64,000 nucleotides of DNA from CBDDBX01 sp965225955 (lineage in GTDB: Bacteria > Acidobacteriota > Aminicenantia > UBA2199). The first letter of the stretch is position 1. Each line of letters opens with the position of its first letter. Location: contig CBDDBX010000019.1 in NCBI GenBank assembly GCA_965225955.1, positions 69,523-133,522 on the forward strand. Reading direction: 5' to 3'. This document shows, in pieces, positions 1-9,174 of this stretch. The notes beneath the pieces were generated by a model. It worked only from the letters and a program-made list of their open reading frames with translations. It had not been told where the DNA came from and made no database searches. The position numbers and the translations under genes were made by a program.

Positions 1-861
1 ATTAAAGAACCGGTAAGTAACTGGGAGAATATAGAGCTGTCTGATAATGCGACGAAAACAATCATGGATTATCTTAACAGTCGCAGATATGGTACAAAAG
101 ACTGGATATGGTTTCATGACCAGCCTAAACACGAACTTAAAGATATTCAGAAAGAGATTTCAGTGGATTTTTCAAAACCAGTTATATCTCTGTTAACAAA
201 TGTTTTCTGGGATGCCCAGCTCCACTATAAGGCTAATGCTTTTACAGATATGCTGGACTGGTTAATTAAAACTATAGAGTATTTCAAAACAAGGATGGAT
301 TTGCAGCTTGTTATCAGAATCCATCCAGCAGAAGTGAGAGGCGCAATACCTTCAAGGCAGCCACTCACAGCTGAGATAGACAAGGCTTTTCCTGAATTGC
401 CGGACAACGTATTCGTAATCCCTCCTGAAAGTCAGGTGAGTACGTACACACTAAGTGAAAACAGTAATGCGGTTCTTATTTACGGAACCAAGACGGGGGT
501 TGAACTCACCAGTATTGGTATACCGGTTGTTGTAGGTGGGGAAGCCTGGATTAGAAACAAGGGATTAACCCGGGATGCAGATTCACCGGAAGAGTACTAT
601 TCAATTCTTAATAATCTGCCCGTTGAAAGCAGAATGGATAGGTGTACAGTTGAGAGAGCACGGAAGTATGCGTTTCACTTTTTCTACAGGCGTTTCATAC
701 CTCTTGAGTTTATGAAACCCTGCAGTTCAGGGGTTCCTTATGAAGTAGATATAAACTCGATCCGGGATCTGGCACAGGGAGTTGATAATGGACTGGATGT
801 GCTCTGCGATGGAATAATGGAGGGAGAAGAGTTTATCTATCCTGCAGAGGAGTATTTATAG
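1..861 (+). CDS. Capsule/surface-polysaccharide biosynthesis GT-B-like protein (5' partial)
   Basis: The reading frame is open from base 1, so the true start lies upstream; the first in-window ATG is at 64. The visible 286 residues look like the C-terminal half of a capsule polysaccharide/Kdo-transferase-like GT-B protein. A strand-helix unit has RIHPAE, typical of the C-terminal Rossmann domain. A later stretch (YGTKTGVELTSIGIPVVVGG) matches the 'asset/surface' loop where such enzymes bind the nucleotide-sugar phosphate. It abuts the next gene (stop TAG directly followed by ATG), so it is the upstream member of the glycan operon. The donor and acceptor sugars cannot be read. A 2-epimerase-like fold is an alternative. 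Confidence 0.65.
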   Translation: MKEPVSNWENIELSDNATKTIMDYLNSRRYGTKDWIWFHDQPKHELKDIQKEISVDFSKPVISLLTNVFWDAQLHYKANAFTDMLDWLIKTIEYFKTRMDLQLVIRIHPAEVRGAIPSRQPLTAEIDKAFPELPDNVFVIPPESQVSTYTLSENSNAVLIYGTKTGVELTSIGIPVVVGGEAWIRNKGLTRDADSPEEYYSILNNLPVESRMDRCTVERARKYAFHFFYRRFIPLEFMKPCSSGVPYEVDINSIRDLAQGVDNGLDVLCDGIMEGEEFIYPAEEYL

Positions 862-1530
862 ATGGCATTCGGAGTATCAAGAAAATTCTGGGATCATGCT
901 TTTGCCAGTGGCAGGGTTTTTGGCAAGCCGGAGAGGAGCTTTATCATGGATAAGCTGTTCCTCCTGTTCGAACGTATTTTCAGTAAGTATTTCATGCACA
1001 GAGTGTGGAGAGAGTTTGAAAATATGTCCGTAACAGGAGATAATGTACTTCTTGGTTATGGGGCCAGAATAATCAACAGAAACAGCAAAGAAGCTGTAAA
1101 GATAGGAAATAATGTAGTATGCAGAGGGATTATAAGAGTTGAGAAGAATGGTACTCTTGAAATTGGAGATAATGTTTATATCGGGGATGATGTAATTATT
1201 AGTGCTGCTGAAAGAATAGTTGTTGGAAGTGATACTCTCCTGGCTCATGGAGTACAGGTTTTTGACAATACATCACATCCGGTTAAGTGGGATGAGAGAG
1301 CTTATCATTTCAGGATGCTCCTTGGGAAAGAGAAAAAAAAGCATATTGAAATCCCGGCTAAAGAGGTTGTAATAGGGAGAAATTGCTGGTTGAGTATGAA
1401 CTCAATTGTTCTGAAGGGAGTAACTGTTGGAGATAGATCTGTTGTGGGAGCCGGTTCAGTTATTACGTCGGACGTTGCGGCAGACACGTTTATAGCAGGT
1501 AGTGTTAACTATATAGAAAGAGAGCTTTAG
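862..1530 (+). CDS. Hexapeptide-repeat acyltransferase (LbH fold)
   Basis: This is a 222-residue protein. From about residue 65 it has repeated [LIV]-G-x4 hexapeptides (IGNNVVCRG, IGDNVYIGDDVIIS, IGRNCWLSMNSIVLKGVTVG), the signature of left-handed beta-helix acetyltransferases. A loop around residues 135-160 (HPVKWDE...) interrupts the helix as in sugar O-acetyltransferases of the WbbJ/maltose acetyltransferase type, and DNTSHP carries the usual catalytic-type His. The first ~60 residues are not helix repeats. It starts immediately after the preceding stop, which suggests translational coupling. A role decorating the surface glycan with O-acetyl groups is inferred from family and context. Confidence 0.75.
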   Translation: MAFGVSRKFWDHAFASGRVFGKPERSFIMDKLFLLFERIFSKYFMHRVWREFENMSVTGDNVLLGYGARIINRNSKEAVKIGNNVVCRGIIRVEKNGTLEIGDNVYIGDDVIISAAERIVVGSDTLLAHGVQVFDNTSHPVKWDERAYHFRMLLGKEKKKHIEIPAKEVVIGRNCWLSMNSIVLKGVTVGDRSVVGAGSVITSDVAADTFIAGSVNYIEREL

Positions 1531-1543
1531 AAGAGGTGAAGAG

Positions 1544-2371
1544 ATGGGACTGAAAATGTTTGATAAGTCTGCAGGTCAGGATAAAGAGTGCATAATTGAA
1601 CCTGACTACTATGATATGCAGGAGAGAGTAGATGGGCTCTGTTATGTACCGGAAAAGGGGACAATGTGGTATCCACCGGTACAGGTCTCAGGAAATCAGC
1701 TGGGTAAGAAAGTTCTTGATACAGAAAATGTCAGGAAAGCTGTTTTACTTAATGAAAATCTGGAGCCTGACGATTATACAGAGTATCTTACAAAATACTA
1801 TAAAGATGGTCTGGAAAAATTTGGACAAAACTGGGAATATGCAGATATAGTAACTGTTCTTATTGGATTATCTGAAATTATCAAGCCTCAGAGATATCTT
1901 GAAATAGGTGTAAGGAGAGGGCGAAGTGTCTGTGCAGTTGCTTCAGAAACTCCTGACTGTGATATCTATATGTTTGATCGATGGAGTAAAAACTATGCAG
2001 GAATGGAGAATCCCGGACCGGAGTTTGTTGAAAGCGAACTTATTAAAACCGGTCATAATGGAAAGCGGGAGTTCAGGAACGGAAATTCCCACACGACTCT
2101 TAAAGAGTTCTTCAGGGAAAATTCAGATATAAGTTTTGACCTGATGACTGTAGATGGGGATCACAGTTATGAAGGGGCAGCGGAAGATATGTGTGATGTA
2201 CTACCTCACCTGAGAATTGGTGGTGCAGTGGTTTTTGACGATATCTCGCATCCCAAACACCTTTATCTATACGATTTATGGAAAAAGATGATAGGAGATA
2301 ATCCCCGCTTTACATCCTGGTGTTACAGAGATGTCGGTTACGGCGTTGGATTAGCAATAAGAAAATGGTAA
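1544..2371 (+). CDS. Class I SAM-dependent methyltransferase (Methyltransf_24-like)
   Basis: This is a 275-residue protein with a good ribosome site (GAGGTGAAGAG) before the ATG. Around residue 110 is YLEIGVRRGRS, a glycine-rich SAM-binding motif I. Around residue 200 is the VDGDHSYEGA...D segment, followed by GGAVVFDD, which together are typical of the Methyltransf_24 / cephalosporin-hydroxylase-like group. The N-terminal ~90 residues are lineage-specific. It overlaps the following epimerase gene by 7 nt. The likely role is methylation of a sugar or polysaccharide terminus; the substrate cannot be determined from the sequence. Confidence 0.7.
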   Translation: MGLKMFDKSAGQDKECIIEPDYYDMQERVDGLCYVPEKGTMWYPPVQVSGNQLGKKVLDTENVRKAVLLNENLEPDDYTEYLTKYYKDGLEKFGQNWEYADIVTVLIGLSEIIKPQRYLEIGVRRGRSVCAVASETPDCDIYMFDRWSKNYAGMENPGPEFVESELIKTGHNGKREFRNGNSHTTLKEFFRENSDISFDLMTVDGDHSYEGAAEDMCDVLPHLRIGGAVVFDDISHPKHLYLYDLWKKMIGDNPRFTSWCYRDVGYGVGLAIRKW

Positions 2372-3276
2372 ATAAAACAGTTCTGATTACAGGAGTATCA
2401 GGCTTTATTGGCAGAAAACTGGCATCCACTTTATTGAAACGCAATTTTGACGTTATTGGCGTTGATGTATCAGATAGTAAGTTAGCCTCATTGAAGTTCT
2501 ATAATATGGATCTTAAAAATGAATCTCTAAAAGGGCTGCTAATAGATTTTAAACCGGGATATATTGTTAATCTGGCTGGAAATGCTTCAGTTGGGATTTC
2601 TATAGACAAGCCAGAAATGGATTTTAACAATGGTCCTGTTATTTTTCATAATATAATAGAAAACGTAAGGTTATATTACCCTTCAGCAAGAGTGTTACAG
2701 GTTTCCAGTGCAGCGGTTTATGGGCAGCCGGAAGAGTTACCTGTAAAAGAAGATGCAAAAAGATGTCCGTTATCTCCCTACGGTTATAATAAATATATCT
2801 GTGAACTTATAGCTGACAACTATCATAGGAATTACGGTATTAATGTATCAGTTGCAAGAATATTTTCTGCATATGGAGCTGGATTGAGAAAACAGATATT
2901 GTGGGATCTGTGTGGAAAGTGCCTGAAAGACAGTAAAGTGGTTCTTGGTGGTACAGGAGAGGAAACACGTGATTTTATAAGCAATGAAGATATCTCCAGA
3001 GCTCTTATAGCAATTATGGAAAACAGTATCTTTAAAAATGATTGCTATAATGTTGGAAGTGGCAAATCAACAACAATAAAAGAACTGGCTCTTATGATTT
3101 TAGAGAGGTTTGGTATGGATGATAACAAGTTGGAGTTTAATCAGATATCAAGAGCAGGGGACCCGAAATTCTGGGAAGCAGATATAGAAAAACTGAAGGC
3201 TATAGGTTTCAGAGCTGAAAAGAATCTCCGGGATGGCGTATGTGAATATATTGAGTGGTTCAGAAACAATGCATAG
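2365..3276 (+). CDS. NAD-dependent sugar epimerase/dehydratase (extended SDR)
   Basis: This is a 303-residue Rossmann enzyme. GVSGFIGRKL near the N-terminus is the GxxGxxG nucleotide-binding motif, and SPYGYNKY carries the YxxxK catalytic pair preceded by the SSAAVYG serine segment. This defines an extended short-chain dehydrogenase acting on nucleotide sugars (UDP-, GDP- or dTDP-hexose epimerase, dehydratase or reductase). I chose the ATG at 2365, which overlaps the previous stop in an ATGGTAAA arrangement, because upstream codons lie inside the preceding gene and GxxGxxG should be near the start. The exact reaction is not resolvable. Confidence 0.78.
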   Translation: MVNKTVLITGVSGFIGRKLASTLLKRNFDVIGVDVSDSKLASLKFYNMDLKNESLKGLLIDFKPGYIVNLAGNASVGISIDKPEMDFNNGPVIFHNIIENVRLYYPSARVLQVSSAAVYGQPEELPVKEDAKRCPLSPYGYNKYICELIADNYHRNYGINVSVARIFSAYGAGLRKQILWDLCGKCLKDSKVVLGGTGEETRDFISNEDISRALIAIMENSIFKNDCYNVGSGKSTTIKELALMILERFGMDDNKLEFNQISRAGDPKFWEADIEKLKAIGFRAEKNLRDGVCEYIEWFRNNA

Positions 3277-4447
3277 CAAACTCAAGAGAGTTCTGGTGCC
3301 TTTAACTGGTGGTGTTCACTGGATTGGGGGCATACAGTATACAAGGAATATTTTAAGAAGCCTTGAGTTGTTGAAAGCAAAGGAGAAACCTGAGATTATT
3401 GTAAGCATTAATTCAAGAAATACTGAATTGAATCTTGATGAAGAGTTTACCAGGTTCCCCGGTGTTCTGGTGGATGGTTATGGAAAACTGAGTCGGATTA
3501 AGAGTATAACTGCGGGGCTTTTTAATAAAATTACCGGGAAAGATCTTTTTAAGAAACAGCTACTATCTGATAGTTGTACCGTAGCTTTTCCTGTAAAGAA
3601 TCCGGAGATGCCGGGGAATTTTGAAAAAATCTTCTGGATTCCAGATTTTCAGTACAGGAAATACCCTGAATTCTTTCCTGTTGAGGATATTAAGAAAAGA
3701 GACAGAATATATGATAAGTTGCTTACCAAAGCCAACTGGCTGGTTTTAAGTAGTGAAGCAGTAAAAAAAGATTTTTATAGATATTTTGGTGAATATAAAA
3801 ATGTCAATGTAAGAGTTCTGAAGTTCTATTCATGGTTTAAAGATGAAGAGTACAACTTTAACCCTTTAGAAATTTGTAATAAGTACAATATACCTGAAAG
3901 ATATGTATATCTTCCCAACCAGTTTTTTGCCCATAAGAAGCACGATACGGTTTTTAAAGCTATAGGAGAACTGAAGAGATCTGGAATGGATATTCATCTG
4001 GTTTGTACCGGTAGTGATTACGATTACAGAGGAGAGGGGTACTATAAAAACCTTCAGAAAATAATTGAAGATTACGACCTGGATAAGAATATTCACCGTC
4101 TTGGGATAATTGATCGTGTAGATCAGATACAGATATACAGACAGGCAGCATTTGTAGTTCAACCTTCAAAATCAGAAGGCTGGAGTACCAGTGTTGAAGA
4201 TGCAAGAACTCTTGGGAAGGATATTCTTATGAGTGATATCGAAACTCATAAAGAACAGGCTCCTGAATATGGAAGTTTTTTCAGACTTGAAGATGTAGAT
4301 GATTGCGCAGATAAGATAAGAAAACTGTATTTATCTGCAAAAGGCTATGATCCGGCAAGAGAGCAGAATGCCCGGGAAAAAAGTCGTGAACTTTGCCGGG
4401 AGTATGCAAGAACCTTTGTAAAAATCATGGAAGAGGCAAACGGATAG
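3269..4447 (+). CDS. Glycosyltransferase family 4-like (GT-B)
   Basis: This is a 392-residue protein. The C-terminal half has YLPNQFFAHKKHDTV (the GT4 'KN/KH' segment after the linker), HRLGIID and VVQPSKSEGWSTSVEDARTLG. The last has the E-x7-E donor-binding motif of family 4 retaining glycosyltransferases (E of SEGW and E of VEDA). The start chosen is ATG 3269, overlapping the preceding gene by 8 nt; an in-frame ATG at 3233 is embedded in the upstream gene. It probably adds one sugar of the surface glycan from a nucleotide donor on the cytoplasmic face of the inner membrane. Confidence 0.75.
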   Translation: MHSKLKRVLVPLTGGVHWIGGIQYTRNILRSLELLKAKEKPEIIVSINSRNTELNLDEEFTRFPGVLVDGYGKLSRIKSITAGLFNKITGKDLFKKQLLSDSCTVAFPVKNPEMPGNFEKIFWIPDFQYRKYPEFFPVEDIKKRDRIYDKLLTKANWLVLSSEAVKKDFYRYFGEYKNVNVRVLKFYSWFKDEEYNFNPLEICNKYNIPERYVYLPNQFFAHKKHDTVFKAIGELKRSGMDIHLVCTGSDYDYRGEGYYKNLQKIIEDYDLDKNIHRLGIIDRVDQIQIYRQAAFVVQPSKSEGWSTSVEDARTLGKDILMSDIETHKEQAPEYGSFFRLEDVDDCADKIRKLYLSAKGYDPAREQNAREKSRELCREYARTFVKIMEEANG

Positions 4448-4471
4448 TAAAATGTTGGTAGAGGGTAATTG

Positions 4472-6547
4472 ATGATAAACAGAATATCAGATATCAGGTA
4501 TATGGTTTCTATTTTTTTTATTGCTGCTGTACTTACAGTAGCTGGAAGTTATGGTAGTGCAAAACTGAATACAATCTATCTTGATAAAAACTCATTTTAT
4601 GGTGATACTTCATCATACTACTACATGCAGAATGCAGTTTATGCAGATGTAATGAAGAGTGGAAAGTTAAAAGCTCTGAAAAATGAGGTGAGAACCAACG
4701 GAAGAAACCCTCTCAAAATTATCCCGCTGATAATTCTGGCACCGGAACTGCTTACCTCTACAAACGGGCATCTCTACCCTGGAGCAGTTATGCTTTTCTG
4801 TATGCTGTTTATGCTAGGTTATACAGTATATAAAAGAACCGGATCTTTCCTATGGGCTCTTGTTTCTCTCTTCTCGTTCTTTCTTGCAGACAATTTTTTG
4901 CATCCGGTTAAAGGATTTGCTGCTAATTATCCCGATCTTCATGCGGCTTATATGGCTGGAGCTGCCATGTTTGCTCTGATTAATTCAGATTACGGGAAAA
5001 AAAATAACTGGTACTGGTTATTCGGGATTTTTGCTGCCTTAACTGCTCTTTCGCGTTTTGTTGCTGCAGGGTATCTGTTCTTTATCTGTGCTCCGGTTCT
5101 TGTATGGTTTCTGGTAGTCAGGTTCAGGGACGATAGATCTGTGAAGAACCTTCTTATAAGTATTCTTAAAGCAGGTTTACCTATAATATTGATTGCGGGT
5201 TACTACTTTTACGAATTTACCTACCAGAATCTCAGGTTCTATTCTGTTGCAGGTTATGCTCTCAATAATGAATTGATCCGGGTTTTAAAAGATTTTGTAA
5301 GGTTGTATAAACTGTATATGGGAACCACAGGATACGGAGTACTTGCAATATTCTGTACATTTTACAGTTTCCTCTTCTGGAAAGAACGTGCCAATTTAAA
5401 ATCTTTAGTAGTTACAATCTGGCTTGCAATATCCCAGCTGATTTTTATCATATTCATTCTGAAGGTAGGTGATGACTGGTTGACGTTTCTATATGCTTTA
5501 CCAGGATTTCTGCTTCTGATGCTGGCTCCTTTTGAACTAAAAAAAAGTGAAGAGCTGAACAGAAGGATTATAGACAATAAATTGTTCGGAATAGTAATTA
5601 TTCTGGTAGTCACATGGATCGGGGTTCAGCACTATTCAAGTGTGAAACGTCAGATTATTTATCCAGCACCTGATGCCATTGCTGAACTTGATTTTCAGAG
5701 AAAGATAACCAGAGTTCTTCTGGGGAAAAGTAACAGATATTTCAAATCAGACGACTATAAAAGAGTCCCTGTATTTGATACTTTCTTCTATGAATATGGA
5801 CGAAGTGTTGTAAATGAGTCCTTTATGAGGCATAAAAAAGTGATCCAATGGACTTCTCTCTATTCTGTTCATCCTGGAGGATGGAAAGTTGCCTATCCCG
5901 GGAAAACAAAAGAAGAGATTTCAAAAGAGATCTATGAAAGAGTTAAGAAAGAGCTTGATTTTGTTTTTATAATTTCAAATCCCGGAAATCCGAAAGCATC
6001 AGGTATTTTTAATAATGATATATCTATGACTGTAGTTAAGGATACATTCAGGAAGCTTTCAGAAGATACTCAACTCTGGAAGCATGAAGCTCTGAATGGA
6101 TCTGTAAAGGGACTAAAAGGTCCATGGGGAGAGTTTCATCTTTTCAGAAACATGAAAAGAACCGGAGGAATAGATAATTCCCGATTAATGGAATATGCAT
6201 ACAGAATCACTTCTGAAACAGAATTGAGTGAAGTTCAGAAAGGAAATAAGTTCAGAATAGATTTGAAGCTTCTTAATACAAGCAGTGTTAACTGGCTCCC
6301 TTCTTCAATGAGTGGAATACACGGTTTTTACTACTGGCTTGATAGTAGTGGCAATAAATCTGACTTGAAAGGATTCAGATTTGAAAAAGAGATTAAAGCC
6401 GGGGAATCCTGTGAATTTGTGATTGATATGGATGCTCCTGAAGTGAAAGGAGAGTATGAGCTTGTTTTTTCCATGGTTCATGAAGATCATGCTTTTTTTG
6501 ATAATCACGGTAATAAGCCTTACAGGCAGAAAATAAAGATAAAATAA
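4472..6547 (+). CDS. GT39-like polytopic membrane glycosyltransferase with C-terminal Ig-like domain
   Basis: This is a 691-residue protein. The first ~400 residues contain about ten hydrophobic segments with an early acidic loop (DKNSFYGDTSSYYY), as in PMT/ArnT-type polyprenyl-phosphate-sugar glycosyltransferases. The last ~100 residues resemble an Ig-like/NBR1-type module found at the end of other glycan enzymes: NTSSVNWLPSS, a YYWLDSSGNK strand, a GEYELVFSMVHE strand, then W/F-DNHG. Start ATG 4472 follows GAGGGTA; a TTG one codon earlier is less likely. The family would transfer a sugar from an undecaprenyl carrier on the periplasmic side, and the Ig module presumably binds glycan (inference). 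Confidence 0.6.
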   Translation: MINRISDIRYMVSIFFIAAVLTVAGSYGSAKLNTIYLDKNSFYGDTSSYYYMQNAVYADVMKSGKLKALKNEVRTNGRNPLKIIPLIILAPELLTSTNGHLYPGAVMLFCMLFMLGYTVYKRTGSFLWALVSLFSFFLADNFLHPVKGFAANYPDLHAAYMAGAAMFALINSDYGKKNNWYWLFGIFAALTALSRFVAAGYLFFICAPVLVWFLVVRFRDDRSVKNLLISILKAGLPIILIAGYYFYEFTYQNLRFYSVAGYALNNELIRVLKDFVRLYKLYMGTTGYGVLAIFCTFYSFLFWKERANLKSLVVTIWLAISQLIFIIFILKVGDDWLTFLYALPGFLLLMLAPFELKKSEELNRRIIDNKLFGIVIILVVTWIGVQHYSSVKRQIIYPAPDAIAELDFQRKITRVLLGKSNRYFKSDDYKRVPVFDTFFYEYGRSVVNESFMRHKKVIQWTSLYSVHPGGWKVAYPGKTKEEISKEIYERVKKELDFVFIISNPGNPKASGIFNNDISMTVVKDTFRKLSEDTQLWKHEALNGSVKGLKGPWGEFHLFRNMKRTGGIDNSRLMEYAYRITSETELSEVQKGNKFRIDLKLLNTSSVNWLPSSMSGIHGFYYWLDSSGNKSDLKGFRFEKEIKAGESCEFVIDMDAPEVKGEYELVFSMVHEDHAFFDNHGNKPYRQKIKIK

Positions 6548-6560
6548 AGAGAGGTGGAAA

Positions 6561-7565
6561 ATGATTAACATTGGTGTATTTGGCTACGGATACTGGGGAC
6601 CAAATCTGGTTAGAAACTTCTTCAGTACAGAGGGGTGTACTGTTAAAGCTGTTGTAGACAGTAGTGAAGACAGACTGAAAAAAGCGCAGTCTCAATATCC
6701 CTCTCTTGCTGTTTCAACCGAAGCTTCACTGATTTTTGATAATAACGAAATCGATGCAGTGGTAATTGCTCTTCCTGTATTCTGTCATTTTGAGTATGCA
6801 AAGAAGGCTCTTGAAAAAGGTAAACATGTGCTTCTTGAGAAACCAATGACAAGTTCAAAAAATGAAGCTCTTGAGCTTATTGAGCTTGCTCACAAGAAAG
6901 GAAAACTACTCATGGTAGATCATACTTTCCTTTATACCGGAGCTGTCGGGAAAATTAAAGATCTGGTGGATAATGATGAACTTGGGGATATACAGTATTT
7001 TGATTCTGTAAGAATAAACCTGGGACTTTTCCAGAGTGACATAAATGTAATATGGGATCTGGCTCCTCACGATATCTCCATTCTTCAGCATATTATTGAT
7101 GAAAAACCTGTGAGCGTCGTTGCAACAGGAGCTTCTCATACTAATAACGGTATAGAGAATATAGCTTACCTTACTCTTAAGTATAAATCCGGCAGGATAG
7201 CTCATTTTACCTCTTCCTGGACTTCACCGGTAAAAGTAAGACAGATCCTTATTGGTGGTACAAAGAAGATGATTGTTTTTAATGATCTTGAACCTACTGA
7301 AAAGATAAAGCTTTACGATACCGGCTATGAAGTTAAATCCAAAGAGGATGAGAGAAAAATGCTGGTAGATTACAGAGTTGGGGATGTATATATACCAAAA
7401 GTAGAACATAAAGAAGCTCTGAAAGGCCTTGCTGAGGATTTTGTAAGAGCTGTAACTACTGGTGAATCTCCAATATCTGATTATCGAAGTGGTCTTGAGG
7501 TTGTGGAAATTCTTGAAGCAGCGGATAAGTCTCTGAGAGATGGAAGCCGCGAGGTTATGTTATGA
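6561..7565 (+). CDS. Gfo/Idh/MocA oxidoreductase (WbpB/WlbA-like UDP-sugar 3-dehydrogenase)
   Basis: This is a 334-residue protein. It has an N-terminal Rossmann motif GVFGYGYWGPNLVRN and the conserved LLEKPMT dinucleotide-site motif near residue 93. A WDLAPHDISIL segment near residue 160 carries the conserved catalytic-type DxxxHD. These define the Gfo/Idh/MocA family. The GYWGPNLVRN start and the position before a WbpD-like acetyltransferase and a DegT aminotransferase match the UDP-GlcNAcA 3-dehydrogenase step in 2,3-diamino-uronate synthesis. It has a ribosome site (GAGAGGTGG) and overlaps the next gene by 4 nt (ATGA). Assignment to that exact substrate is inferred from context. Confidence 0.75.
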   Translation: MINIGVFGYGYWGPNLVRNFFSTEGCTVKAVVDSSEDRLKKAQSQYPSLAVSTEASLIFDNNEIDAVVIALPVFCHFEYAKKALEKGKHVLLEKPMTSSKNEALELIELAHKKGKLLMVDHTFLYTGAVGKIKDLVDNDELGDIQYFDSVRINLGLFQSDINVIWDLAPHDISILQHIIDEKPVSVVATGASHTNNGIENIAYLTLKYKSGRIAHFTSSWTSPVKVRQILIGGTKKMIVFNDLEPTEKIKLYDTGYEVKSKEDERKMLVDYRVGDVYIPKVEHKEALKGLAEDFVRAVTTGESPISDYRSGLEVVEILEAADKSLRDGSREVML

Positions 7566-8071
7566 AGCTGATTAATGTTGAGTCTGATCGCCAGTGTCTT
7601 AAAAATGTAAAAACCGGCGAAAATGTCAGATTCTTCAACTTTGTAAATGCTTACGGTTGTGAAGTGGATGATAATACGAAAGTTGGAGCTTTTGTTGAGA
7701 TTCAGAAGAATGCATTTATAGGGAAAAACTGCAAAATTTCCAGTCACACCTTTATTTGTGAAGGTGTGCACATTGGTGATAATGTTTTTGTTGGTCACAA
7801 TGTCTCATTTATAAATGATAAGTATCCAAGAGCTGCAAATGAAGATGGCTCTATGCAGACAGAAGAGGATTGGGCTGTAGTGGAGACTCATGTAGGTGAT
7901 AATGCCTCCATAGGAACCAGTTCAACCATTTTGTGTGATGTGAAAATTGGAAGATCCGCTATTGTAGGAGCAGGAGCTGTTGTTACCAGAGATGTACCTG
8001 ACTATGCAATTGTTGCAGGAAACCCGGCTGTAATAATCGGTGATGTAAGAGAGAAGAAGGAGAGTAAGTAA
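7562..8071 (+). CDS. Left-handed beta-helix N-acetyltransferase (WbpD/WlbB-like)
   Basis: This is a 169-residue protein built almost wholly of hexapeptide repeats (VGAFVEIQKNAFIGKNCKIS, IGDNVFVGHNVSFIND, VGDNASIGTSSTILCDVKIG). It ends in GNPAVIIG, the classic C-terminus of sugar acetyltransferases. The FINDKYPRA loop is characteristic of the UDP-3-amino-uronate N-acetyltransferases WbpD/WlbB. It sits between the WbpB-like dehydrogenase (4-nt overlap) and an aminotransferase (1-nt overlap). It would acetylate the 3-amino group introduced by the aminotransferase, using acetyl-CoA in the cytoplasm. The reaction is inferred from family and order. Confidence 0.75.
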   Translation: MKLINVESDRQCLKNVKTGENVRFFNFVNAYGCEVDDNTKVGAFVEIQKNAFIGKNCKISSHTFICEGVHIGDNVFVGHNVSFINDKYPRAANEDGSMQTEEDWAVVETHVGDNASIGTSSTILCDVKIGRSAIVGAGAVVTRDVPDYAIVAGNPAVIIGDVREKKESK

Positions 8072-9174
8072 TGGATAAACTTTTTTTTATGAACCTTACC
8101 AGACAGTATGATGAGATTAAAGAAGAAGTAGGACAGGCTTTTAAAGATGTCTGTGAAGTAACTGCTTTTGCAGGTGGTCCTTTTGTTGAGAAGTTTGAGA
8201 AGAATTTTGCTGAGTTTTGCCACGGTTCATATTCAGTATGTGTAAATAGCGGGACATCTGCTCTTCACATGGCTGCAATGGCTCTTGGACTTAAAGAAGG
8301 GGATGAAGTAATTATTCCTGCAAATACCTTTATTGCAACTGCATGGGCTCCGGTTTATGTAAAAGCTACTCCGGTTTTTGTAGATTGTGATCCTGAAACC
8401 TGGAATATTGATCCTTCACTGATTGAAGCAAAAATTACTGAAAAAACCAGAGCTATAATTGGTGTACATCTGTATGGCCAGCCTTTTGATGTGGATGCAG
8501 TGAGGAAAATAGCAGAAAAGCACAATCTGCTGCTTATTGAAGATTGCGCGCAGGCTCATGGCGCCAGATATAAAGATCAGACTGTAGGTGCTCTGACAGA
8601 AATGGGTACTTTCAGTTTCTATCCTGGTAAGAATCTCGGTGCTTTTGGTGAAGGTGGAGCTGTAGTTACAAATAGTGAAGAGTATTCAGCTAAAATAAAG
8701 AAACTGAGAGATCATGGCTCAGACAGAAAATACTACCACGATACCGTAGGTTTTAATATGAGAATGGACGGTGTTCAGGGAAGTATACTTAATGCCAAAC
8801 TATCACATCTTGATAAGTGGAATAAAAGAAGGAAAGAGATTGCCGACATGTATAAAAGAGGCATAGTTAACCCTCTGATAAAGATGCAGAAAACTCCTGA
8901 GTGGGCTGATTCTGTTTATCATCTCTTTGTAGTTACCACAGAGAACAGAGATGCTCTTGCCGAACATATGAAGGCTTCCGGTATCTTCCCGGGTATGCAC
9001 TATCCTGTACCCTGCCATCTGCAGAAAGCTTTTGAGGATCTTGGGTACAGTAAAGGTGATATGCCTGCTTCAGAATATCTTGCTGATCATTGCCTCTCTC
9101 TGCCAATGTTCCCTGAACTTACAGATGAAGAGGTTAACAAGGTTATTGAACTTGTAAACAGCTACGGTAAATGA
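8071..9174 (+). CDS. DegT/DnrJ/EryC1/StrS sugar aminotransferase
   Basis: This is a 367-residue PLP enzyme. NSGTSALHMAAMALGLKEGDEV, near residue 60, is the phosphate-binding/N-terminal signature. EDCAQAHGA carries the Asp that contacts the pyridine nitrogen, and FSFYPGKNLGAFGEGG contains the Schiff-base lysine. Length and motifs are normal and complete, in contrast to the second aminotransferase of the cluster at 13074. It begins in the stop codon of the acetyltransferase (TAATG). With the two preceding genes it forms a plausible dehydrogenase-aminotransferase-acetyltransferase set making a 3-acetamido sugar. Confidence 0.8.
   Translation: MDKLFFMNLTRQYDEIKEEVGQAFKDVCEVTAFAGGPFVEKFEKNFAEFCHGSYSVCVNSGTSALHMAAMALGLKEGDEVIIPANTFIATAWAPVYVKATPVFVDCDPETWNIDPSLIEAKITEKTRAIIGVHLYGQPFDVDAVRKIAEKHNLLLIEDCAQAHGARYKDQTVGALTEMGTFSFYPGKNLGAFGEGGAVVTNSEEYSAKIKKLRDHGSDRKYYHDTVGFNMRMDGVQGSILNAKLSHLDKWNKRRKEIADMYKRGIVNPLIKMQKTPEWADSVYHLFVVTTENRDALAEHMKASGIFPGMHYPVPCHLQKAFEDLGYSKGDMPASEYLADHCLSLPMFPELTDEEVNKVIELVNSYGK

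Noticed and set aside
877..1248. Long open frame on the - strand opposite the hexapeptide acyltransferase
   Set aside because: Repetitive Asn/Ile/Ser/Tyr composition mirrors the + strand repeats. No ribosome site and no family features; the acyltransferase reading is clearly real.
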